From Polytrichum commune (lineage: Eukaryota; Streptophyta; Polytrichopsida; Polytrichales; Polytrichaceae), in contig OX485806.1 in assembly GCA_950295325.1 (NCBI GenBank), positions 17,052,001 through 17,116,000 of the forward strand: a stretch of DNA of 64,000 nt. The letters are read 5' to 3'. Each line of letters starts with the position of its first letter. The stretch's first letter is position 1. Positions 11,829 through 22,282 of the stretch are shown here, piece after piece. Made by a program: the position numbers and the translations under genes. A model generated the notes under the pieces. That model did no database searches. It was not told where the DNA came from and saw only the letters and a list, made by a program, of their open reading frames with translations.

Positions 11829-12613
11829 CTCGGGGGGTGCACTGTACTAAACATGTACGAGTATACGTGAGTGCACAGGAGGGGTATTGATTTGGACCTT
11901 GCCGTATTACGTATACATATGGTATACATGTTATAATTTATAGTTACGTACATATATGGAAGGCCTTTAAAAAGTATACAATAATTGTACTTGTATGGTA
12001 ATGTTATTATACTACATATCATAAGTTTTCATATTGGATGAAATTAGGATTAACTAGGATTAACGATTTACGTTAGCAACCTTATAGGGTAGTTTGAACT
12101 ATGTACAAGGTGTCAAGGTAATATCGGGGAAAGAGGCAGTATTAGGGTTTTGAAATGATTCGTTCAGCTCAAAGTAACAAGGAGATTGGTTTATGTTGGT
12201 ATCAAAAAGGGGCTAACAACAAGTGGACATATGATCTTACTGATCATTTGATGGTAGACTTAGAGACAATAATTGCATTGGCTACAATGACATATATTGG
12301 TGAATCAAATGTTTATGAGTTACATCCGGGAGATGAAAAAGTTTTCAACGACTTTGCTGATGAAAGCTAGGATATTTTGTTATACATATTATAGGGGTTG
12401 ATTATTGTTCAAAATTATATTTGTATACTTATGTTAATGACTATATATGAATGGATGTTTTTTTGTGTATACATATTGTCACTTGTATATTTATTGTTGC
12501 AATTGCATATGTATTACTTCATTTCACAAAAAATAACTTGTATATAGGGGGTTTTTAGAGTATGCAGTGAACGCACGTGATTCTAGGTTTTAATGAAAGG
12601 TGCACCCCCCGAG
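11829..12613 (+). mobile_element. Non-autonomous hAT-type element, copy 2, TSD CATTATAA
   Basis: CATTATAA is present at 11821-11828 and 12614-12621, a perfect 8-bp TSD. The unit starts CTCGGGGGGTGCACTGTAC and ends GTGCACCCCCCGAG, a 14-bp perfect terminal inverted repeat. It lies inside the TA-MITE 11700-12834. It is related throughout to 7415-8036. It contains the 71-codon frame described separately but no transposase domain, so mobility would need a source in trans. Confidence 0.9.
12155..12370 (+). CDS. 71-codon frame carried by the hAT-type element; unknown product
   Basis: The frame starts at an ATG preceded by TTAGGGTTTTGAA, a telo-box-like motif common near plant transcription starts, and ends at TAG. 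The product begins MIRSAQSNKE; its centre holds CWYQKGANNKWTYDL and its end ELHPGDEKVFNDF. It is small, with three aromatic clusters and an acidic C-terminus, and has no signal peptide or membrane segment. The copy at 7604-7780 encodes the same core (YWYQKGTNNKWGY, LHPGD) with many amino-acid changes and a terminal frameshift. The differences I counted include more replacing than silent changes, so there is no sign of constraint between these two copies. It may be a captured host exon. I do not recognise the domain. Confidence 0.35.
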   Translation: MIRSAQSNKEIGLCWYQKGANNKWTYDLTDHLMVDLETIIALATMTYIGESNVYELHPGDEKVFNDFADES

Positions 12614-12836
12614 CATTATAATAATCTATCAAAGAATTCAAACCACACATTCGCATGCATCACGTTGTCATCATTGTCATCATCATCATTATTGCAATGT
12701 TGACTTTGTGTCTTTCCATAATGTCATGTGCTACACTAATTCTCTATTATCATGCATCCATATTAACATTACAACCTCCTTCATATCACATGCACTTTGG
12801 TGGCCACAAGCATGATATTAGGGAGGTTAGAGTGTA

Positions 12837-13982
12837 TTTGGAACAACTTCATAACATTATTTATCCCTTAGCATTAGTTTGGTGTGTCCAAGAAGAATAA
12901 TTAGGGAACGATATCCAAAGAATGTCACAAAGATTCTTTGGAAGACTTGCATATTCCACCTAAAATTGGTGAGGAAGGGAGGCAGTCAACCTTATTCAAT
13001 CAAACTCAATTACCTATATACAACTCATAAGCATGTTTAGTTTTTTGGAAAGAGAAATTTGGCTACTAAGGGCTAAATGTTGTTATGTTCGCGATGACTA
13101 CCTCTCTACCTCACCCACCAACCCTCACACACCCAACTTCCTAGGTGGGCATAAATATCTACATGCAACCAATAGAAACATCTCATGTAATTCCAAATTC
13201 CATGCATTTTTAGTTGTGGTCCAAGCTTAGTGAGTATATGCACTAACCATATCACAAACAACCTACAAACAACTTGGCATAACAAACAAGTTGCTCACCA
13301 TACCTTACCCTATGATATACTAGAGCTTGGCAATTGCATCATTGGACAGATTAAAGGTAGATTTCCATGTGCTGATTGTTCCAGCAAAGCTTGACAACCT
13401 TTGTTGGTATTAGCAAAACTTTAGCTAGTATCTCCAAACATCTTGTTGGTTGAACACTTCCATGTGGAACAGGGTGACCACCATGCGAGTGAATAGATTT
13501 GTCTTGTTCTCAAACCTGCAAGTTGAAATGTCATGACATTTACCAATTTAAAAATGTTGAATGAATCAGCCCTCAACCTAGAAGGTTCTTGTTTTTAATA
13601 GAGTCCCTTCATCCACATGGATGAGTTTATGGAGACGCCACAAACCCCAAGCCAATTTGTTGAGCCCAATACTGTTTTATATGTGTGACGGTGAGTATAT
13701 TCATAGGTATATTTTAGGGTCATAGGTGCCACAATTTTGTCTGAACCCCTCGGTGCACGTGTGCTCATATTGGTGTCTAACGAACTCACCAAATACAATA
13801 GTTTATTGATTTTAAGTTGATAACCGAATGTAACCGATCTCGTGGCGGTAATGTAAAGGACAATCAATGATTCCACATATGCTCAAACACGCAACGTTGG
13901 ACGTGCAGAAATTGATGGTGATAAGTGTCATGGAAGGTCGTGATTCCAATAAACTTGGGGAGCACTATGTACATGCGCTTTT
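12837..13982. other. No recognised gene
   Basis: Mixed sequence. A short dispersed motif (CCTTCATCCACATGGATG near 13607) recurs as CTTCATCCACAAAGGATG near 15009 and CCTTCATCCACGATGGATC near 30034, each preceded by TTTTTA-like text and, at 13559 and 29989, by AATGAATCA. This is probably one end of a repeat family I cannot delimit. Confidence 0.4.
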
Positions 13983-14248
13983 TCATTGAATGGGGACATC
14001 GCCTTGTAATTACTTGTTTTGCATAAACCCCATAAGTTAACCTAATAGTGCTTCGCAGTGTTCTAATGTGCTTGATATTGGCAAGAGATTCATGGTGTGT
14101 AGGGTATGTACACTCATTGAATGGGGACATCGCCTTGTAATTACTTGTTTTGCATAAACCCCATAAGTATACCTAATAGTGCTTCGCAGTGTTCTAATGT
14201 GCTTGATATTGGCAAGAGATTCATGGTGTGTAGGGTATGTACACTCAT
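13983..14248 (+). repeat. Near-identical 131-bp tandem duplication
   Basis: The block beginning TGGGGACATCGCCTTGTAAT occurs at 13991 and again at 14122, and the two 131-bp copies run together to about 14248. I see only two differences, both in GTTAACC against GTATACC. Flanking sequence differs before and after. The high identity implies a recent local duplication. Confidence 0.95.
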
Positions 14249-14249
14249 C

Positions 14250-14811
14250 CATTGAGAAGGTGAATGTAATGTTTTTAGATATTTGACTTCGGAAATGGCA
14301 TCGATGATGTCAATTTAGTCGTCTATTGGAAACCATGTGGAAATACATTGGCCTTCCACGGTTCCTAAGTTGGCAACATCTAGGATTATAATACAAAATC
14401 GTTAAGTTGTTCATCACTTTATAAGGGATACGATCTTGGTGTTTTGCATATGTTGGTAAAGAGAAAGGCAAGATGGATCCAATGGTACAAATTTTGATAC
14501 AAACAAACAAGATTAGAAGATGAATATGAAGTTGTAGAATAAAGTCTTTTGTAGATTATGTGTGGATCATTTGTTAGGCCTTGGACTCTATACCATCTTA
14601 TCAATAGTTGTACTTTTTTTTAATAAATATACAAAAGATGTATAATAACATACTATACAACCTTATTTTTGTAGTTTTGGGGATAATTCACATAGAGGAT
14701 GCCAAAGTCCCTTATATTGCAGTCTTTTGGAGAGCACTAGTGAAGTTTCTAGGAATTTGGAGGCCAAAATTTTGGGTATGCTAACCTCTCTTATTTATTT
14801 ATTATTTATTG

Positions 14812-14842
<31 letters not shown>

Positions 14843-16100
14843 GATTGTAGCTCTCCAATCTAACTCTCTTTTGCAAATTTTGTTTAATAAAAGCATGAAT
14901 GTTAATTATACCTTCATTATTAACCCCAATTCTAATAACCCCTACAAGATATAGGGGGTATTGCCACCCAAAATCCCCACCTATACGGAGTTTATTTTTA
15001 CTAGAGTCTCTTCATCCACAAAGGATGCGTTTCCATGAAGCTCCAACCATTGATAGCAGGTGTGTACTTTAAAATGCATCCTAGGTTATCTTTTTCTTTG
15101 CCAAAATGCAACTTTAAAGTGGAGTCCCAAGCGATGTAAGAGTGTCATGTGTTAGAAATTCAGAATTTATCATCTTTTAAAAGCCAAAGCGGGAAGCACT
15201 CTACAATAGTATGTTCTTTATGGCATACTAGAATGGATCCCATTGTAAAGCAATGGTGCCAATCTTGTTTGCTTGTACCTATGTTTCAAAAATATAAAGC
15301 AACATTTGGGACCAAGTTTAAAGTCAAGTCTATTGAAGCGTGATTTGTTAACCTATGTTGGGAATCAAACGAAGGTAAGCAAGCCTTATATGCACGCATT
15401 TAGCTCTGCACCCATTTCTCGTAGGATATGAAACACATAATTAACTTAGTGCAAGAGATTAGCAAATTCAAATCATGCCCATAATTTCTTTTTCTTTTTC
15501 ATAGTTTAGAATTCGTAGAGAGTGAGACGACGCCAACCTCTAGTGTTGGCACGAATGAAGGACGCTTCACCTTGATCATAGCCCTGAGTTCATATGTGAA
15601 CTTAAAACATGTTTACCAAGTAGGCTATGGTATTGCCTCATTTTGAAGGTGGACCTTATTGGTAACCAATGGCGGGGGGCATTCTGGGCTCATTTGGGAG
15701 AATTTGAGTATTGTTTATTAACGTTGTCTATCTCAAGGGTGAGTGTTATGAAAGCATGGTGTCTTGACTTGTTGCAACCTATGTTGGATTTTGATTCCCA
15801 AGGGTGACTCTAGTCTATCCCTTTATCTGAGCTAATTGAGTGGGTTTGGGCATCTTGTTGTAAAATTCATTCTTGGGACTTTGATGTCTTTATGTGGTGG
15901 TTTGGGTGCATGCTTAGGTGGAGAGTATTGACAATTGGTGGTTCTCTAGAGTGGGCGTGGGCTTTCTAGAGGGTGAGGGGGCAACCATGGTGTGACAGTT
16001 ATTGGATGTTGGCTTGGATGAGTAATTTCTCGGGATGGTTATGTTGGAAGGAGGGGTGGCAAAGGTGGTTGATGATAAGGTAGATGGAGTTGAGGTTATC
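14250..16100. other. No recognised gene
   Basis: AT-rich sequence with a (TG)n-G-run at 14810-14836 and short chance frames. I find no TIR or LTR pair and no conserved protein motif. Confidence 0.45.
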
Positions 16101-16915
16101 TCTAAAAATAAATGAGTGTGTTGTGTTGTGTGGTCTTTGGTGGGTTGGAGGGCTACAAGGATGCTTGTTAATTCAACTCGTAGGATGTTTTGGTTGTTGG
16201 GGAGTCAGTGGCCACATTGGATGTTGCTTGTGGGATGGTATATTCCTAGTCCACTAATACTTTCTTCTTGGCAGGGAGGGGGAGAGGAGGTGAAGGAGCC
16301 ATATGTGTACTAGGTGTGGATTGTGCTATGACGGTGATCAAGATGGTGAGGGCCTCGGGGTCTCTGTGGGCGGTCACACGGGCCCAATGTAGTGCTTCAA
16401 CAATGGTCTAGGATTTTGGTGGGTGGCTTAGACCTCTTCCTACCCACTAGGTGGAGTATGCGTTTTCTTCGGCACCAAAGTGCATGTCTCTTGGGTGGGA
16501 GGAGTGGTGGTTGTGGAGTTTGAGGAGGTATATGGGGGGGGGGGGGGGGGGGTTGGAATTGTATGAATGTGTGAGTGGGAAGGAGATAATGAAGATGGCT
16601 AATATGGAGGTGAGAAAGGTGTTGTGTGTGAGGGATTGTTTTACAGTAGTGGGGTTTGTTGGGGTTTGTTGGGGTGGGGTGGGGTGGGAAGGTCATTTAC
16701 ATGACTTTGGGTAAGCCATGTTAGTTTGGTTGAGAAGTCTTGTGGTGTGATAGGGTGTTCGTGGGGATGTGGTGGGTGGTGTTTTGTAGGGGTATTGTGG
16801 ATGGGGGATTGATTGGGGTTGGGGAGGGGGGGGGGGGGGGGAAGTGAGATTGTTGCGATTGTAGGTATATGGGGAGTGTGCATTGGGTGGTGCATTTGTG
16901 GTGTGTGTAGCAAAA
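16100..16915 (+). repeat. Strand-biased G-rich low-complexity region with G-quadruplex motif
   Basis: The plus strand is dominated by GG and GTGG words, with G-runs at about 16537-16552 and 16826-16841. At 16651-16688 six closely spaced GGGG runs and a final GGG are separated by TTTGTT or T, which satisfies the usual G-quadruplex pattern several times over. The proline-rich open frames on the minus strand (16397-16924) are the by-product of this composition. Confidence 0.75.
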
Positions 16916-17664
16916 AAAAATCATGGTGTGTGCGATGGTGCTAAAAGAATGTGGATTTTCTAGGAAATACGTAGTTTTTTCGCTGTGATAGATCTTTCTA
17001 ATTTCAAAGCTTGCTCCTTACAAGCATTGATTCCTCAATCATCCCAGAATCATCCCTCAATCTTGTCCAAATTTACTCAAATCATATAGTATCCTCAATG
17101 TTGATCTAATCAACTTCACCCTTATGTAACTCTCAACTCCTTCATTTTATACTCACAAAGCTTTGCAAAGTAGTTACATACCTTATCTATTACTCATATA
17201 TCAATTATCATGACTAATAAAGCAATGTACAACTCATGGTGCAATTTTTGGTCAAATTAATATTTACCCTCAACAATCCCTTAGAGATCTGGTTGTACCA
17301 AGGTCAATATCTCTCAATCTATAACATCTCTGGAGCTGTAATTTCATGACATTTTAATCAAAGCATTTTTCAAGCTACCTTTCAAATCTCACATTCATAG
17401 CTACAATACTTTTGGAGAACCAAACCCTCAAAGTTGGGTTACTTAGCTGCAATAGTTTCTAAACCCTCTTCTTTTTGACACTTCATTGCTCCTTCTCCAA
17501 TACGAATCACATCTTCAAATTTTACAAAAATAAAGATGTACATTACTAATAACACTTCTTTAAAATATACAACAAGATACTTCTCCTATTGTGCATAATA
17601 AACCAAAACTTGAGATCCAAATTTTGTCTTCTTTATAAATCAAATGTAGAAGATATAACTAACT
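16916..17664. other. No recognised feature
   Basis: AT-rich sequence without repeats, open frames of note or TIR structure that I can support. Confidence 0.45.
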
Positions 17665-18565
17665 TGGTCATTTTTTAATTCTAGGAAGGGTCACAAGCGC
17701 TAACCCTTAGCATTCCGCCATGCAAATGGTTAGCTCCCAATACCGCGGACCTTTTAGTCCATAAAAGGGGGACCAACTCTCCTACACTTGCATTCGGGAC
17801 TCTCCTCTTAATCGGTAACCAATGCTTAGATGTGGACTTCCATCCACGGAAGTCCAATCTTTGGTTGATCATCGCATAGCTGGAGCAACACTACAACAAC
17901 TCGAACCATACTAGGCAACTATGCCCCCACGTTGGGCCAATGCCTGTGAAGGCCGTGCCGTTTGGCCTCGGGTGGGTTTGGTCAACCACGCTGCCTCACT
18001 CATATAAGCCTCTAAGACTTTTGGCAAGGCCCCTACCCCACTGTCAAGAGACCTTTTGTTTCTCTATCAAGAGTTGGGGCCAAGTAGACATTTTCCCTTA
18101 GCCGCTAGGGCTTGAAGCCCCCAGTAGCTTCGGAACAGCATAACTTCCTTGTATGATCTTGGATGCTCACATGAGACCACTCCATCATCATTTAGGTTTC
18201 ATGTAGATGCCGATGGACTCCTTGGTTGCCCCATTCAAGCAAGTATTGAGCAAGTTATGCTTGTTCAAACCTTGGCAGTCCCGGGAGCCACTCCTAGGCT
18301 ACTGTTGTACCAGGGCGTTGTCCCGAGATAGCGCCCCACTCAAATTGCCATATCTTCTAGCTCACACCTCCGATTAAGATGTTCTAGAGCGTTCTAGAAT
18401 CTGCACACCATAAGCTATGCATAGCTTATGACCTTACCCTCATGACCCTCACCCCCACTAAGATCACTTGGGCCCTCTCACCAACAGTGCCACAAGTCCC
18501 AGGTGTCACTCTGGGGTCCCCCTTGTGCCCGTGGTGTTTCGGGCACTCCTGATGGAGAGGTGCGC
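17665..18565 (-). repeat. 0.9-kb dispersed repeat, inverted partner of 26627-27590
   Basis: Read on the minus strand this block matches 26627-27590 for most of its length. Landmarks are GGGACC-rich text beside GAGAGGGCCCAAGTGATC, CATAAGCTATGC, GGAGGTGTGAGCTAG, the TGGCCCCAACT stretch, GGACTTCCAT and GCAAATGGTTAGC. It is moderately diverged with scattered indels. Neither end has an obvious TSD. It could be an LTR or part of a larger element; I leave it unclassified. Confidence 0.75.
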
Positions 18566-20221
18566 AACACTTAGTCCCACAAAACATTATTATGGATATG
18601 AAAAATAAAAATATATTGGATTGTGTTGATTTTTGCTTTATCAATTTATTTTAGTGACTATCTTCTTTAGTTGTGAGATGATAATTAGTTCTATAAGGCA
18701 TTTAACTAATAGAAGATATTAAGTTAGTGGAAAAGTGATAGATAATCTTGGATTAGCATTAAGTAGCTTAAAGCCCCTCAGTCTATTAGAGAGAATTGAC
18801 TTCAAAGGCTTAGTTTGGTTGGTTACAACGTCAATTTCTTGCAAAACTTATATCAATGGATAGGTCCTCAAGTCTTCTTTCTAACTCAAGTTATTTTGTA
18901 GAAACATGATTTTTTTTTGAAATGGTATAGGCATTTCCATAAAACATCCTTCCATTTAGAACAACTAATTTTAGAAACTCACGATGGTTTTCCATGGGTA
19001 TCAATTTCTAAAAATCTTATGTCCATAGGTAACTTTTAAGATTTTATATCAATTCCAGATAGATTCATTTCACTCTAAAATATTGGGATGAAATTATAAG
19101 AGTTTCTTTAAGGTAGCTTCAAAATCTTAGTTTTTTTTTTAAATTCAATAAAAAATTTCATTACTTAAATATTTTCATAGTGGACTTTAGGCCACATTGG
19201 GTTGCATTATAATGAATAGAATATGATCTAAGGGTCTAAGTTGTTTATCTGCAATGATTGAGCTTGAATTGGAATTTGAGGTGTTTAATACAAACAACTA
19301 GAACCGTTTCCAAACCACGAAGATTTCCAAACCTTTATCTAGTCCTTTGTAACTCAAAAATAGGTACAAATTCACCTTTGGCTTAGAAACCCAAAGAGTA
19401 CAAGTTTTACCTCACAGTGACTTGTTCAAAAACCAAAGATCAAGTGTCACTATCATATATCACATCTACAAAGGACTACAATGAATTTATCCAATGGTTA
19501 CTCTCGCTTCCCATGCAGTCAAACATCATATGTGTTATAAATGCCACCAATACAACAAAATATGCACATGAGGTTGGAGATTGTATGAAAGAAATACACG
19601 ACCTGAACATAGAGCATGACTAGCTAACATGCAATGTCGAGCGACCTAAGAGACACCTCTTGTCTCTAATAACCTCCATATTAAAATGATGTCACGTAGA
19701 TGAACCACGTATTCTAAAAAATATGCAAGATGTAGATCCACATGTCCCCACCAAAGGGTATAAGCTAGATGCATGAAGAAGACATCCACGACATCTACGC
19801 ATACATAATTTGTATTACGAAGATATGAAAAAAAATTGTGTCGTAGAAGAAAATAAAACATTCAAATGAAAGTGTCAAGCAAAACAATTCAGCTCATATG
19901 GTAGAAACAAATTATAAAATGGAGAATGTGATGTAAAATCGTTCCTAGCCCATGCATTTACGACTATCATCAAGGCAATCATGCATTGCGATTAGAACGT
20001 CGTATACAAGGAGTTGCATATCATGCAATCCAAGAAAACTTCTTCCCACGAGGACATGACAACCATCATCCACTTTAACCAAACAATGAATGATCTCCAA
20101 AACTCTATACGCAGAGTTAGACGCATGCAAGAGCATGTATGCCCCAGGGGATGCTAGCTTCCCTCATGCAAGGGTGGTGCACGAGACCTCTTGTGGCAGT
20201 AGTAGGAGAAACCAATTTGAA
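18566..20221. other. AT-rich stretch, no recognised gene
   Basis: Near 18572-18600 a piece matches one arm of the hairpin MITE at 1863-2025. Otherwise only short frames are present, the longest 68 codons at 19417-19623 (plus), not recognised. Confidence 0.45.
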
Positions 20222-20226
20222 TGTGG

Positions 20227-21914
20227 TGTGAGCCCAAATTGGTGCCTACATGTGCTCCTTACCCTTGGAAGTTGTCAAAAGCTCGGACTTTGATGGTTGT
20301 TTAAATATTTAAAAGGATAAAAAGAGTGAAGCATAGTTTAGGACTTGCACTTGAAGTTAGAGATTAGATTAGGAAGTATGTTAGAGCATTAAGTTCGAAG
20401 GGGGATGTTAAGGATTTAATTGTGGGAGAAAGAGGCTTAGAGTTAAGGGATTTAAATTCTGGCTTAAGGATTTGCAAGTAAAGGCCCAGGCTGGGGTTAT
20501 TGTTTGATTAAGGCTCAAGTCTGGTTGGTTTAGGAAAGGGGGGGGGTTGACTTTGGATAAGGTAACCGGTTGATTCTAGGGGGGGGGTCTCTGGACGGTC
20601 TAGGGGGCTTCGCCTCTCTACTGGGAAAAACTCTCGGCTCTCGGAACACACAGACTGGAATGTGGCGGTTGCGGGAGGAGGTTCGGTGAGGCCGCAGGGA
20701 AAAGGAGGTGCTGCCCAGTGCGGCAGAGGAGAGGAGTGGTTGCTACGAGGGTAACGAGTGAGGGCGAGGGAATGATGAGAATCCAAGGAACAAGAGGAGG
20801 TATGAGCGCAATCTCCTGGATGTTGTCTCTGCCGCAACTACCCAAACCCGAGCACTGAGCCGATGCCATGACATCAGTAGTACAAGGCCAACAAAAACTC
20901 TGAATCGTGGTGCTCACAAGCATTGCACTCAATTGACTACACCGAATTGTCGTTTTTCGTCTTTCTCTCTTGCTTTGACTGTGGCATTTCGGCAAGCGAA
21001 TGAACTGCCACTGCCGCAAGCTAATTTCATCCTCTCATTTTGATCCGAGTTTTCGAGTGAGTACTACTGCGGGGGTGTCCAGCCACATTTCTGGAGGTGG
21101 AACGATGTTGGTTGTTCAAGAAAGATTTAAGAGGCTGCGCTCTCAAATCGGATCTGCAGGCAAAAATTGAGGGATGAATGTAGCCCGGCAGGGAGGCTTG
21201 GAGGGCAGCTGCGACTCTGAGGAAGGTTAGGAAGCCAACACATACTGAAGTGAGCGACCCCTGGTGTGAGTGGGTTGGATGCAAGGGAAGGATTTACGGC
21301 ATTGGCCAATCCTCAGCCGCAGTAGCCGGTTGAATCAGGAAGGCAGGCAATGCTGGGAGCTAGGAGATCAGGCGGCCACTGAGCGGGGAAAATGAGGAGT
21401 TGCCGGGTGGAGGCCACCCTATCTTGACCCAAGGGTTAACTGCTTGTGCGGGGAGGTGACTGCCGATCGGGGGCACTTACAGGGGGTAAAGGGAAGTGGG
21501 ATTTAGGCAGATCAGGGGATGTGGGCTTGAGATTTTGAGGGGTAGGTTAGATCTCAAGTGTGGATTTAGGAGCTACTTGATTAGAAGATAGGTTAAGTAG
21601 GGTACTTGGCATTGTGTAACCATCACAATTGTGGCATTGCTTAAAGGCCATTCAGGCAATACCAAAGTGGTGAGGTAGGCATTGACTTAAGTGACAAAGT
21701 GAGGCGTGGTGTGCAAGTGTGGATCACTTGGGAGAGAGTATTTCTAAATACTTGTCACTTGGGTCTCTTTGAATAAAGGTTGGTGTGTTTGTAGTTTACA
21801 TTGTTGAAGCATGGGAGATCGTATCACATGGCTAGAGGAAATTAAGTGAATGCATGTGGGCCCTAGACTCTCACATGGACTACGACGCACAAGGGTGGGG
21901 GTTTAGGGCTTACA
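20227..21914 (+). mobile_element. Solo LTR, family S copy 1, TSD TGTGG
   Basis: TGTGG lies at 20222-20226 and 21915-21919. The 1688-bp unit starts TGTGAGCCCAAATTGG and ends GGGCTTACA, so it has the TG...CA ends and 5-bp TSD left by retroviral-type integrase. About 90 bp from the start is the family's AAAAAGAGTG block behind a TATA-like run (20315-20328), and GAATAAAGG near 21772 is a plausible polyadenylation signal. The last 60 bp hold GGACTACGACGC and GGGTGGGGG, shared by all complete copies. The middle (20560-21450) is GC-rich and not conserved as protein. No internal domain or second LTR is present. Confidence 0.92.
20315..20328 (+). promoter_or_regulatory. TATA-like box in solo LTR (family-wide)
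   Basis: GGATAAAAAGAGTG stands about 90 bp inside the LTR. Equivalent blocks lie near 49356, 53229 and 54991 on the plus strand, and on the minus strand near 59060-59075, always at a similar distance from the TGTGAGCCC end. Its position fits the U3 promoter of an LTR. Confidence 0.55.
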
Positions 21915-21989
21915 TGTGGCATGTCCCACATTGAAGTGCATAATAATGAACACAATGAATGACACATAGAGTGTTGCGAGCTCATCAAA

Positions 21990-22282
21990 GCACCCTCAGA
22001 ACCCATGTGTATTGGAACCATGCAACTGCTTGACAACAACAAAATCAATATCAAATAATGGAAAGCCAAAGTTGAAGTCCCAAATGATAGTGGTGTCCAT
22101 GGCATTGTGGATGATAATTGCTACACTATGGGAAGCGGCTATCATGAGAGGGTCTTTGTGATGACAAAACATATGATGGGACAATGCAGTACACACATGT
22201 CAATGAACATTGAATGTTCCCCTCAATACCCGAAACAATTTCGCCATATGGAATACACCCTTGACGCACCCATTCAAAAATG
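21990..22282 (+). pseudogene. Open stretch of about 95 codons with one stop; unrecognised
   Basis: In one frame the plus strand reads LDNNKINIK, a stop, then WKAKVEVPND and on to YTLDAPIQK before the next stop. It has no ATG in a good position at its start. The opening is vaguely like the N-terminus of Copia-type Gag proteins, but I cannot support that. It begins about 75 bp after the solo LTR but outside its TSD, so it is not part of that element. Confidence 0.2.

Larger units (their letters stand above)
11700..12834 (-). mobile_element. TA-flanked MITE, family A copy 3, inverted and split by an hAT element
   Basis: TA at 11698-11699 and 12835-12836. The left end CACCTTAACCTCCATAATG and the right end GGAGGTTAGAGTG match the termini of the family-A element at 11156-11640 read on the other strand, and so do the inner parts 11700-11820 and 12713-12834 (for example CATGCACTTTGG near 12790 against CATGTGCACTTTGG in the reverse complement of copy 1). 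The 785-bp hAT-type unit 11829-12613 plus its TSD interrupts it. Without the insert it is about 342 bp, shorter than copy 1, so it carries deletions. Confidence 0.75.

Noticed and set aside
12155-12370. Possible WWE domain in the 71-codon frame
   Set aside because: Tryptophan and tyrosine spacing is only loosely similar; key positions do not fit well enough to name a domain.
16397-16924. Proline- and histidine-rich frames on the minus strand
   Set aside because: They follow from the G-rich plus strand. No start context, splice site or known motif supports them.
20508-21309. Overlapping minus-strand frames of 60-133 codons in the GC-rich LTR middle
   Set aside because: The same part of other LTR copies does not keep these frames.
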